From Syntrophaceae bacterium UBA1062 (GTDB taxonomy: Bacteria > Desulfobacterota > Desulfomonilia > UBA1062), in contig DCDF01000206.1 in assembly GCA_002316295.1 (NCBI GenBank), positions 1-23,960 of the forward strand: a stretch of DNA of 23,960 bases, given 5' to 3'. The position numbers were made by a program, and so were the translations under genes. Under the pieces are notes generated by a model, which saw only the letters and a list, made by a program, of their open reading frames with translations, searched no databases and was not told the origin of the DNA. This document shows positions 7,217 through 14,465 of this stretch, piece after piece. Each line of letters begins with the position of its first letter. Position 1 is the stretch's first letter.

Positions 7217-9415
7217 TCAGGGCAAGATATCTCCGGGATCATACGTCATCCGTTCTCCGAGACCCACGGGAAGGATCCCGGGCAGATCCGTTATATCCGT
7301 CTCGTGGATCGACATGTCCCAGCTCGCATACTCCAGGACGCCTGCATCCGGATCGATGAGTGGACCGAAGGCCTTGGCCTCGAACAGGGGGGTTCTGGAA
7401 ACGGTCTCTCCGGTGAGCGCGTCCAGGACCACAAGCGCCGAGCTCCCGGTATCGATCCCCTTGCATGCTCCCGATTCCCAGACTGAGAGATAGAGCTTCA
7501 GATCCATGACCACTGCGGAGATACAGGTCCCTGCCTCCAGCGCCACGCTCCACAGAGCCTTTTCCGAGTTCATGCACGCCGCATGACTCTCGGTGACCGC
7601 GATCACGTGAAATTGCCTCTTCCAACGGAAGGGGCGGAGATGCGCGATCGTGCCCGGCAGGTCCGCGATGAAAAGATCCTCCAATACGAGATCCTGATCC
7701 AGAATGCTGATCAGACCGGTTTTCGATGCCGCGAGCACCGCCCCTTGACAGGGATCGTACGTGATGGCGCACAGTTCGCTGTCCGCCGTGTACCCGGATG
7801 TGAAGACTCCCTCCTCAAGGGTAAGAGAAGAGATGAGAGGGCCTCGCGCGATATATACGTTCCCGCGGGACACGGCAAACAGTTCCCCAGGATACAGCCA
7901 CCGGATGCCCTGCCCGCTGTCGAGTGCCGCGATGTCACCTCGGATATCGGGGCCGATGATGATCGTTCCATCCTGCTCCACGACCTTTCCGCCAAACCCC
8001 TGGGCTATCCAGTTACACGCCCCGGTCGCCAAATCGATAGACAGGAGATGATCGCGGGATGTTGAGCACAGAAGCGTTCCATCATCAGTAAAAACGGATC
8101 GCGCACAACCAGTGATTCGAATATCGGGTGCAGGTGCGAGATGAGGCGGGGTATTGGCCATGCGAATCATATACGATGTGTTCTCGAGATCCAGCCACGC
8201 GGGCCCGAATACGAGTTCGGTATTTGTCAGAAAATGCTTCTGGCTTCCGTACAGGCAACGGGGCAGCGAGACGAGGCTTACGGGTGGATCGAAGGAATCC
8301 GCATCGGGCATGAAGTCTCCGCCTCCATTTGCGGCCGTGCTCTGCAGGAACGGGGTGTCGGGTCCCACCACGTGCACATGGATTTGCCGGGTTGATGCGT
8401 AAGACGCCACATCGTCCAGGCAGTGGGAACCCGCCTCATCGACGGCCCTGTCAAGGGGGTTGCCGTCTCCATCATAATCCTGGAGCCAGGAGGGAATGTT
8501 TCCGTCGTGGACAGCTATCCCGTTCGTCGCCAGGATGATGTGTTTCGATGTGCCGCACTGATCCGGGAAAGCATCCAGGGCGTTCAGGAGCGCCTCTGAG
8601 AGACGGGATTCAGGGTATGACGGGCGCAGCTCTTCCAGGGAGGAGAAGAGGGCCGCCCGGTCGGTCGTGAAGGGCAGTACGATGCCGCCGGAGACGGTGG
8701 CAACGGCAATTGGACACATATCCAGATCATCGATGAGCCTTTTGAGCGATAATATGACATGCGTCCAGCACTGCATGGCGCCGCCCAGGGCATATATGTC
8801 ATCGGCCTGATGCCAAGCGTTGCCCCAGCCGCCCCGGAAGCAGGTGCCCTCAGAGGTGGAGATGCTTGTCTCGACATCATCTCTTTGATCGACGGCGATG
8901 ATTTCGTTTCCCGGTTTCTCGAGATACAGCCTGTCCTCTTCATATGAGCGGCCGCATGAAGCGAGCATGTCCTGAGAGTCGTCAATCAGGAGGATAATGT
9001 GCGGCATCCATCCCGAGAGCACCGGGGCTTCACCCTGCGCCGGGGTGGACGGCTGCTCCCTGACGCGGACTCGCCAGGAATACGTGTGCAGCCTACCCCA
9101 TATTCTCTCGGTTACTTCGGTCAGGAAGCAGCCGTGGTCCCATCCTTCCGGAGGATCGAGGGCATAGGTTCTGAAAGAGGGCTGCTCTTCGGACCCGGCG
9201 GGAATGTGCCTCTGGGAGAGAAGCCTCTGGAAGGAAACGCCCGACTTCATGTTCTGCGCGATCAGGCTCACGGTGATCATGGCGATGCCTTGAATCACCA
9301 CACAGAAGACCAGAGCATACATGAGGATCCAGCCCCGGTCACTGGATACAGTAGGTGTAAGACAGGCTTTTCTCTTCCCCATCATAACAGGCCTTGACAA
9401 AGATAATGACGTCAT
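7217..9415 (-). CDS. PilX/PilY1-like type IV pilus protein: N-terminal membrane anchor, VWA-like domain, PQQ-type propeller
   Basis: About 732 residues. After a short leader, RGWILMYALVFCVVIQGIAM is a PilX-like membrane helix, followed by a short pilin-like region. A von Willebrand A-like domain then begins HIILLIDDSQDM (residues 139-150). Its MIDAS is degenerate: DDSQD (145-149) replaces DxSxS, and ATNG replaces the usual TDG (Asn298). A calcium-loop-like DYDGDGNPLD starts at residue 313, and LQSTAANGGGDF matches the end of the PilY1 N-terminal domain. The second half has repeated strand patterns (LLSIDLATGACNWI, LVVLDALTGETVS) of a PQQ-like beta-propeller. PilY1 works at the pilus tip in adhesion and surface sensing. 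Starts at 9436, 9415 (GGAGG 3 nt away) and 9385 are possible; the gene overlaps pilW by 44-98 nt. Confidence 0.8.
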   Translation of the reverse strand: MTSLSLSRPVMMGKRKACLTPTVSSDRGWILMYALVFCVVIQGIAMITVSLIAQNMKSGVSFQRLLSQRHIPAGSEEQPSFRTYALDPPEGWDHGCFLTEVTERIWGRLHTYSWRVRVREQPSTPAQGEAPVLSGWMPHIILLIDDSQDMLASCGRSYEEDRLYLEKPGNEIIAVDQRDDVETSISTSEGTCFRGGWGNAWHQADDIYALGGAMQCWTHVILSLKRLIDDLDMCPIAVATVSGGIVLPFTTDRAALFSSLEELRPSYPESRLSEALLNALDAFPDQCGTSKHIILATNGIAVHDGNIPSWLQDYDGDGNPLDRAVDEAGSHCLDDVASYASTRQIHVHVVGPDTPFLQSTAANGGGDFMPDADSFDPPVSLVSLPRCLYGSQKHFLTNTELVFGPAWLDLENTSYMIRMANTPPHLAPAPDIRITGCARSVFTDDGTLLCSTSRDHLLSIDLATGACNWIAQGFGGKVVEQDGTIIIGPDIRGDIAALDSGQGIRWLYPGELFAVSRGNVYIARGPLISSLTLEEGVFTSGYTADSELCAITYDPCQGAVLAASKTGLISILDQDLVLEDLFIADLPGTIAHLRPFRWKRQFHVIAVTESHAACMNSEKALWSVALEAGTCISAVVMDLKLYLSVWESGACKGIDTGSSALVVLDALTGETVSRTPLFEAKAFGPLIDPDAGVLEYASWDMSIHETDITDLPGILPVGLGERMTYDPGDILP

Positions 9416-10025
9416 CTCCCTCCAACCGCGCTTCAAAATGACAGACAGCCTCTGCGAGGAGCTGGTTGTTCCGGTAGAGGCCGCCTGCTTTCAGCTCGTA
9501 ATGGACAGAAGGCACGACCCGCTCCCTGATGTACACGGAAGGGATCGAGGTGAGCGGTACGGCCGTGCTTCCCCGGGAATATCCATGAGCGATGACGTAT
9601 GCCCCGCTTTCGGTGATGATGCCGAGATCGGCCCAGTAGTCTGCAGTGCCGTCGAAGTCAATGTCCGCGGTATCGAGCGTAACGACATCGCCGGACAGTG
9701 ATTGGACAGTGGAAAAATATGGAGGAGGCGTTTTGCTGTTGATGCCGATGCCGCTGTGAGACGAGGTGACGGGAATCCCGGAGATGAAAAGGGCGTTTTC
9801 TCTGCATACGACTCTCATATCCTGGGGAAGCAGACAAGCACACTGCTTCAGGTCCGAGTCTATCTGAAGGATCGAACTGCGCAGAGACTGCATGCAGTAC
9901 CAACCGCCCCTGGTTTCCCGGTATGTGCCCGCGATAAGGGTATAGATGCTGAAAAGGGTAAGGATGAGGATCGACGCGATGGTAATCGACAGCATAAGCT
10001 CAACAAGGGTCAGACCTCTCTTCAT
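9339..10025 (-). CDS. PilW-like type IV minor prepilin
   Basis: A 228-residue prepilin. The N-terminus MKRG-LTLVELMLSITIASI is a class III/IVa prepilin signal: short basic leader, Gly at -1, Glu at +5 and a long hydrophobic helix. Position +1 is Leu instead of the usual Phe. An Asp-rich loop DIDFDGTAD (Asp121, 123, 125) resembles a calcium site. The C-terminal half is strand-rich with several Cys. ATG 10025 was chosen because it gives the typical 4-residue leader; an upstream TTG (10043) is less likely. The gene overlaps the next gene, as pilW-pilX-pilY1 genes are ordered elsewhere. The product is presumably processed by PilD and initiates pilus assembly. Confidence 0.82.
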   Translation of the reverse strand: MKRGLTLVELMLSITIASILILTLFSIYTLIAGTYRETRGGWYCMQSLRSSILQIDSDLKQCACLLPQDMRVVCRENALFISGIPVTSSHSGIGINSKTPPPYFSTVQSLSGDVVTLDTADIDFDGTADYWADLGIITESGAYVIAHGYSRGSTAVPLTSIPSVYIRERVVPSVHYELKAGGLYRNNQLLAEAVCHFEARLEGDDVIIFVKACYDGEEKSLSYTYCIQ

Positions 10026-10077
10026 CACAAAACCCGATATCAATAAAAAGTGAAGACGTATTCTTATGAAGGATCGT

Positions 10078-10094
10078 GCAGAAGTATCTTCTGC
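10078..10094. repeat. 7-bp perfect inverted repeat at the pilW transcription start
   Basis: GCAGAAG (10078-10084) and CTTCTGC (10088-10094) flank a 3-nt centre. The repeat covers the start point expected from the promoter at 10100-10128, so it could be an operator or the first hairpin of the mRNA. Confidence 0.55.
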
Positions 10095-10099
10095 TCCGA

Positions 10100-10128
10100 A
10101 TAGTAGATGAATCTCCCAAAGAGGTCAA
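10100..10128 (-). promoter_or_regulatory. Sigma-70-like promoter for the pilW operon
   Basis: On the minus strand, -35 TTGACC (10123-10128, 5 of 6) is followed after exactly 17 nt by -10 TACTAT (10100-10105, 4 of 6). It would give a leader of roughly 70 nt before the pilW ATG. Confidence 0.6.
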
Positions 10129-10273
10129 GATATCTTTCATTTTTTTGTTTTTTCTGACGATACTACGATACAGCCGGAGACAGGCGACGAACCGATGCAC
10201 AAACATATCAGCATCGTGCATACAGGCGCTCCGCTGCTGGTATTCCAGGCGCAGAGGGAAGCGAAAATGGGAA

Positions 10274-10306
10274 TGGACATATCGGTTATTCCTTGATAAT
10301 AACCGA
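10274..10306 (+). promoter_or_regulatory. 9-bp inverted repeat overlapping a possible promoter of the TPR operon
   Basis: TCGGTTATT (10282-10290) and AATAACCGA (10298-10306) form a perfect 9-bp inverted repeat with a 7-nt centre, 30 nt before the TPR gene start. TGGACA (10274-10279) and GATAAT (10295-10300) resemble -35 and -10 boxes, but the 15-nt spacer is short. If this is the promoter, the repeat covers its -10 and would be an operator; otherwise it is a 5'-UTR hairpin. Confidence 0.5.
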
Positions 10307-10336
10307 CTCAAACACCAGCAAAAACGAAGGCGAGGC

Positions 10337-11977
10337 ATGGGAAAGAAAGGAAACGCCGTTTTCATCGTGGTCTTGGTTATCGCCATAGGATTCGTTCTTT
10401 TTCTCAGCGTTCCCATCGGCGGGAGAATCGGGCTGGTACGCGAGGCGGCGATCTCTTTCATATTCCGCAAGCCTCCCCGGTTCATCTCTCTTGAAGTGAA
10501 GGTGGACGGAAACCCCCAGACCGTCAATGCGGGAGAGAGCCTTCTGATCAAAGGAACGGAAACGATCGTTATCACCAAGGTGAAGGCGAACACCTTCTTC
10601 GATTCGTATCTCACCGCCGATGTGGTGGGATTCGGGAGCGGCAACGATCTGCACGAACCCGTCGATACGGCCGTAATCCGTAATCAGCTTCTGGCTGCCG
10701 GGCTCCGCTCGGTTCCCATCGATGTCTATTATATCGAGCACAACATCGCCAAGGTCCCGCTGGTGATGGAGCTCACCGAGCAGGATTTCGTGAACCGGGT
10801 GAATGAATCGAAAAACGTCGACGACAAGATCGCCATTCTGAAAAGCGCCCATGCGAGTTTTCCCAAGAACCGCCAGTTCGTGTCGATGCTCGATGAGCTG
10901 CTGTCGCAGAAGGATGACTATGTAACGCTGGCGGGCATCTACAAGGCCATCACCGACTCGGATCCGGAAGATATGAACGCATATGCGCAGCTCTCCCGGT
11001 GCTACATCAGGCTGGGCATGTTCAAGGAAGCCATGGACATGAGCAGGGTGATCGTGGACAAGGGAAGGGCCACTTCGGCCACCTACCGGCGAATGGGCTA
11101 CATATCGGGGCAACTGGGAGATTTCGACGGCAGAGTGAAGCATCTTGAGAAGGCCCTTGAGCTAGATCCCGGCAACGATTCCATCATCATAGATCTGGCC
11201 AAGACGTATGAGCAGGCCGGCAAGAATGCAAGGGCTCTGGAAATATACAAGACCGCCGCAGAGAAGGCCAAGGACAGGGAGATTCTGATCCCGGTCATCG
11301 AAGACGCACTCAAGCGGAAGAAATACGACGAAGCGGCATCGCTGCTCAAACGTTACGTAACCTACTATCCCCAGGACAAGAACGCCTACGCCCAGCTGGG
11401 AATGATAACGGGACGGCTCGGAGATACGGAAGCCCAGACGAAATATTACGCAAAAGCCGTGGAGCTTTCTCCGAAGGACCCGGTTCTTCTCTTCAACCTG
11501 GGGGCTGCGTTTGAGAAGGCCGGCAAGGAGAAGAACGCCCTGGATTCATACAAGAAGGCCCTGGCCATAAAACCGGACGACAAGGACTGTCTGCTCCGGG
11601 CCGCCGCGCTCTCGCAGAAGTCGGGCGATTACCTGTCTTCCTACAACTATTACCAGTCCCTGCTGAAGGTGGAGAAGTCCAACACATACCGCAAGGGGCT
11701 CATATCTGCCGCTGTAGGGCTGAAAGACCATACCAAGATCATCGATTCGGCCAAAGACTATCTGAAGCATGCAAAAGATCATGACGCGGCCATTACGCTC
11801 GCATACGCATACGAGGCGCGGGCCGCGTCAAAGGAAGGAAAGCAGAGGCTCGAGGACCTCAACAAGGCACTCGAGGCATACAAGCTCGCCTTGAAGATCA
11901 ACCCCAATTCCAAGAAGGCGCAGGAGAAAATCCCGGAACTCAAGATCGAGACGATCCGGCTCAAAAAAAGGATTTGA
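10337..11977 (+). CDS. Membrane-anchored tetratricopeptide-repeat protein
   Basis: 546 residues. A single N-terminal membrane helix (FIVVLVIAIGFVLFLSVPIG, about residues 9-28) is followed by a strand-rich domain (about 50-150, SLEVKVDGNPQTVNAGESLL) that I do not recognise. At least seven TPR units follow to the C-terminus, including HLEKALELDPGNDSIIIDLA, YYAKAVELSPKDPVLLFNLG, SYKKALAIKPDDKDCLLRAA and AYKLALKINPNSKKAQEKI. The bulk is probably extracytoplasmic or a membrane-tethered scaffold. ATG 10337 was chosen because the membrane segment follows directly and AAGG lies 6 nt upstream; longer in-frame reading upstream has low-quality sequence. Its stop overlaps the next start (TGATG), so it is coupled to the phosphatase. 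Confidence 0.88.
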   Translation: MGKKGNAVFIVVLVIAIGFVLFLSVPIGGRIGLVREAAISFIFRKPPRFISLEVKVDGNPQTVNAGESLLIKGTETIVITKVKANTFFDSYLTADVVGFGSGNDLHEPVDTAVIRNQLLAAGLRSVPIDVYYIEHNIAKVPLVMELTEQDFVNRVNESKNVDDKIAILKSAHASFPKNRQFVSMLDELLSQKDDYVTLAGIYKAITDSDPEDMNAYAQLSRCYIRLGMFKEAMDMSRVIVDKGRATSATYRRMGYISGQLGDFDGRVKHLEKALELDPGNDSIIIDLAKTYEQAGKNARALEIYKTAAEKAKDREILIPVIEDALKRKKYDEAASLLKRYVTYYPQDKNAYAQLGMITGRLGDTEAQTKYYAKAVELSPKDPVLLFNLGAAFEKAGKEKNALDSYKKALAIKPDDKDCLLRAAALSQKSGDYLSSYNYYQSLLKVEKSNTYRKGLISAAVGLKDHTKIIDSAKDYLKHAKDHDAAITLAYAYEARAASKEGKQRLEDLNKALEAYKLALKINPNSKKAQEKIPELKIETIRLKKRI

Positions 11978-12675
11978 TGTTCCGGGTGACAGGTCCTCCT
12001 CAGGATATTCCTTTCCGGATGACCATGAAGAGAACATTTGCTATCGGTGATATCCACGGCTGCCTGGATCAGCTGGAAGATCTGGTGCATCGAATCGAAC
12101 CCCATAAGGACGATCTCCTCGTCTTTCTGGGGGATTATATCGACCGAGGACCGCGCATCACGGAGGTGATCGACTTCCTGATCGACCTGACTTCGGAAGT
12201 ACCGTGCGTTTTCCTTCGAGGGAATCACGAAGATATGTTTCTGGAATTTCTCGAATTCGGAACGAACAAGACGCTGTATTTCGCCAACGGCGGGAGGAAG
12301 ACCGTGGAATCCTATCTCGGGTCCGAGCCTTTCATCTCCCACACCCAGGTGGCGCATGCGCTCAGTCAAAGTCATCGGGACTTCTATGCTGGTTTGAGGT
12401 GGTATTACGAGGACGCGCACTACATCTATGTCCACGCGGGCGTACAGCCGGGAGTGCCCATGTTTAGGCAGGATCACCGAGACCTTGTCTGGATACGCGA
12501 TGATTTCATTTTCTCGCCCACCGGCCTGAACAAGAAGGTGATATTCGCTCATACTCCCTTTGCCAGGCCTTTTGTCAAAGAAGACAAGATCGGCGTGGAT
12601 ACCGGGGGAGTCTACGGAGGGGTCCTCACTGCGGTCCAGCTGCCGGAGGAGATCTTCATCCAGTCTCACCGGTAG
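11977..12675 (+). CDS. PPP-family serine/threonine protein phosphatase (bacterial PrpA/ApaH-like metallophosphoesterase)
   Basis: 232 residues with all signature motifs of the PPP metallophosphoesterases: GDIHG (24-28), GDYIDRG (52-58), RGNHE (81-85), VHAG (His153), and a C-terminal HTPF. These residues bind two metal ions. The size and the GDYIDRG/RGNHE pair fit bacterial PrpA/PrpB or lambda-type phosphatases better than ApaH, but diadenosine tetraphosphatase activity cannot be excluded. ATG 11977 overlaps the upstream stop (TGATG) and has AAGGA 5 nt upstream; ATG 12019 or 12025 would give a shorter N-terminus close to the first motif. It lies between a membrane TPR protein and a J-domain protein, suggesting a shared task. 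Confidence 0.92.
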   Translation: MFRVTGPPQDIPFRMTMKRTFAIGDIHGCLDQLEDLVHRIEPHKDDLLVFLGDYIDRGPRITEVIDFLIDLTSEVPCVFLRGNHEDMFLEFLEFGTNKTLYFANGGRKTVESYLGSEPFISHTQVAHALSQSHRDFYAGLRWYYEDAHYIYVHAGVQPGVPMFRQDHRDLVWIRDDFIFSPTGLNKKVIFAHTPFARPFVKEDKIGVDTGGVYGGVLTAVQLPEEIFIQSHR

Positions 12676-12708
12676 TGGAGAAGTGTCGGGGCCTTCAAGA
12701 AAAAAGAC

Positions 12709-13368
12709 ATGATCAAGGATTACTACCAGATCCTGGGCATCTGCAACGACGCCGGGACAGAAGATATCAAGAGGGCTTACCGCAGGCTCGCCATGAGGTT
12801 CCATCCCGACCTCAACAGGGAAGATCCGCGTTCGGTCGAATCTTTCCGTGATATTACGGAGGCATACGGTGTGCTCATCGATCCGCGGAAACGAAAAAAA
12901 TATGACGGAGACCGCAGGCGCGGCTTCAATCGTGAGACCGTATACCGGGATATCTTTTCCCGTTCGGATTTCCGCGAGGTGTTCGATGATCTCCCCATTA
13001 AGGGCGAATGGCTCGAGAAGCTGCTCATGGTGAGCAGGGTGATCGCCTATGAGGCGATCGTGTGCGGGGGGAGACCCAGGGATGTCTTGAAGCGATCCCT
13101 GGTCAGGATCGCGGCGCAGAGTGCATCGAAGATTTTTCACAACGTGATGGATATTCACGAGCGCATTCGCATACCTGATGAAATAGCCGCCGAGGGGGGG
13201 TCGATCACGATCGAGTACCGGCCCGGTTTTTCAAAGCGCAGAATCAGGGTCAACATACCCCGGCGCACGAAGGCGGGAACCGTTCTGAAGCTGGTGGGGA
13301 TGGGCAGATCGAACCTTGCCGGGAAATCGGGTGATCTTTATTTGCACGTGGACATCGAATCGTCGTAG
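12709..13368 (+). CDS. J-domain protein (DnaJ-type co-chaperone without zinc finger)
   Basis: 219 residues. The N-terminal J-domain (about 3-66) has YYQILGI, AYRRLAMRFHPDLN with the HPD motif at 32-34, and AYGVLIDPRKRKKYD, sufficient to stimulate DnaK-type ATPase. There is no Cys-rich zinc domain and hardly any Gly/Phe linker. The middle (about 75-160) is unrecognised and helical-looking. The last ~55 residues (IRVNIPRRTKAGTVLKLVG ... SGDLYLHVDI) resemble the C-terminal substrate-binding fold of DnaJ. It is a specialised J-protein rather than DnaJ itself. It starts 33 nt after the phosphatase and its tail overlaps the convergent cyclase gene by 31 nt. Confidence 0.92.
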   Translation: MIKDYYQILGICNDAGTEDIKRAYRRLAMRFHPDLNREDPRSVESFRDITEAYGVLIDPRKRKKYDGDRRRGFNRETVYRDIFSRSDFREVFDDLPIKGEWLEKLLMVSRVIAYEAIVCGGRPRDVLKRSLVRIAAQSASKIFHNVMDIHERIRIPDEIAAEGGSITIEYRPGFSKRRIRVNIPRRTKAGTVLKLVGMGRSNLAGKSGDLYLHVDIESS

Positions 13369-14255
13369 ACGACGATCTGGTTCTTCCCGTGCTGTTTTCC
13401 CCAGTACATGGCCCTGTCCGCCATTCTGATAAGCTCATTATAGTCGGCGGTGTGGCGCGGAAGGCCGGCCAGGCCGATGGTGACGCTGACTTCCAGGGTG
13501 ACGGACACGGTCCTGCAGATTCTCTCCGCCACGATGACCGCCTCTTCAAGAGCCGTCTCAGGGAATATGATGACGAATTCTTCTCCTCCGTAACGCGCCA
13601 GCACGTCGCAGTTTCTCGTATTGTGGCGGAAGACGTGCGACAGGCGCATGAGCAGCTCATTGCCCTCCTCATGGCCTCGGGAGTCGTTATAGCTCTTGAA
13701 GTCGTCGATATCGATCATGGCGAGCGACATGGTTCTGTTGTAGCGGAGGTGGCGGGTCACCTCACTCTTGAGGAGCGAGACGAGGTGGCGGAAATTGTAC
13801 AGTCCAGTCAGCTCGTCGGTACGCGAGAGATTTTTATAGTATACGGCCAGCTCCGCCTCCTCCTTCAGTCTGGACTCCTGAAGGATGCGGTTGATAGTCA
13901 GATGAAGGTGGTCGAGCAGGATGGGCTTGGTGATGAAGTCCGAGGCCCCCAGCTTCATGCATTCGACTGCATCTCGGATGGTCCCGTATCCGGTGATCAT
14001 GATCACCTGGATATGGGGACGCACCTTCTTGATGTGCTTCAGGAGCTCTGAGCCGGTCATGCCGGGAAGATGAAGGTCCACGATGGCGATCTGGTAGCCG
14101 TCCTGCTCCGCCAGCTGAATCGCGTGCTCCGCGGTGGTCGAAGTGGACAGATCGAATCCCTTCTCGGTGAGATATTCAGCGATGAGATCAAGGGTTTCCT
14201 GTTCGTCATCAACGAGCAGGATCCTGGTTTTCTTGTTCATGTTCGCATCAGCCAT
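13338..14255 (-). CDS. Response regulator with GGDEF output (diguanylate cyclase)
   Basis: 305 residues. REC domain (about 10-130): ILLVDDEQET, phospho-acceptor Asp60 in IVDLHLPGMTG, MITGYGT, and ITKPI with the conserved Lys. GGDEF domain (about 155-300): DELTGLYNFRHL, IDIDDFKSYND, and the active site GGEEF (223-227). The inhibitory site RNCD lies exactly five residues before GGEEF, so the enzyme should be active and c-di-GMP-inhibited. ATG 14255 was chosen. A TTG at 14270 and an ATG at 14240 are alternatives, and no start has a clear Shine-Dalgarno. It is divergent from the HDOD/histidine-kinase operon, whose kinase is the obvious candidate partner (inference). The intergenic region upstream is full of repeats. 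Confidence 0.93.
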   Translation of the reverse strand: MADANMNKKTRILLVDDEQETLDLIAEYLTEKGFDLSTSTTAEHAIQLAEQDGYQIAIVDLHLPGMTGSELLKHIKKVRPHIQVIMITGYGTIRDAVECMKLGASDFITKPILLDHLHLTINRILQESRLKEEAELAVYYKNLSRTDELTGLYNFRHLVSLLKSEVTRHLRYNRTMSLAMIDIDDFKSYNDSRGHEEGNELLMRLSHVFRHNTRNCDVLARYGGEEFVIIFPETALEEAVIVAERICRTVSVTLEVSVTIGLAGLPRHTADYNELIRMADRAMYWGKQHGKNQIVVYDDSMSTCK

Positions 14256-14275
14256 TGTGTCTACGCCCAATAATA

Positions 14276-14302
14276 TCTCAAGAGACGATATGTTCTCAAG
14301 AG
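14276..14302. repeat. 9-bp direct repeat upstream of the cyclase gene
   Basis: TCTCAAGAG occurs at 14276-14284 and again at 14294-14302, 18 bp apart start to start. Each copy contains CTC-AA-GAG, itself a small dyad. They lie 21-47 nt upstream of the cyclase ATG, a place suited to a regulator or an mRNA-binding factor. Confidence 0.5.
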
Positions 14303-14316
14303 CACTTCCTGCTTAA

Positions 14317-14357
14317 TCTCATGTATAGTAACGGAATTTCATAAAAAATACATGAGA
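14317..14357. repeat. 10-bp perfect inverted repeat in the cyclase/HDOD intergenic region
   Basis: TCTCATGTAT (14317-14326) and ATACATGAGA (14348-14357) are perfect inverted copies separated by 21 nt, so arm centres are 31 bp apart, about three helical turns. This suits a pair of operator sites for one protein, or a long stem in the cyclase leader. On the minus strand a TATACA element (a -10 candidate for the cyclase) lies across the downstream arm. Confidence 0.6.
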
Positions 14358-14376
14358 GAAAAAACCCCCTTCCTGC

Positions 14377-14418
14377 AAAAAGGCGGGCCTGGGCTGCTTC
14401 GGTAGTATCCTGGTCGCC
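14377..14418 (-). terminator. Terminator-like GC-rich hairpin facing the cyclase gene
   Basis: GGCG (14382-14385) pairs with CGCC (14415-14418), with inner paired segments separated by mismatches. On the minus strand it is followed at once by TTTTT (14381-14377), as in an intrinsic terminator. Read on the plus strand, the tip is CTGC-TTCG-GTAG (14394-14405), a stable UUCG-type tetraloop. No leftward gene lies to its right, so if real it would attenuate a leader of the cyclase gene or end an antisense RNA. Confidence 0.4.
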
Positions 14419-14430
14419 CAAGCGTTTGAT

Positions 14431-14459
14431 TTGAATGGAACAAAACAGCAGAATATAAA
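14431..14459 (+). promoter_or_regulatory. Sigma-70-like promoter of the HDOD/histidine kinase operon
   Basis: -35 TTGAAT (14431-14436, 4 of 6) and -10 TATAAA (14454-14459, 5 of 6) are separated by exactly 17 nt. It would start a transcript near 14466 with a leader of about 90 nt before the HDOD gene. Confidence 0.6.
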
Positions 14460-14465
14460 GGTGGG

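Noticed and set aside
11779..13158. Long open frame on the minus strand across the TPR, phosphatase and J-protein genes
   Set aside because: The plus-strand frames have complete family motifs (GDIHG, GDYIDRG, RGNHE, HPD); the antisense frame has none and is a by-product of GC-rich codon use.
14382..14418. Minus-strand GAAGCAGCCCAGG resembling the apical part of SRP (4.5S) RNA
   Set aside because: The conserved AGGNCC-GGAA-GG apical stem is missing; the bases between AGG and AGCAGCC cannot form the required closing pairs.
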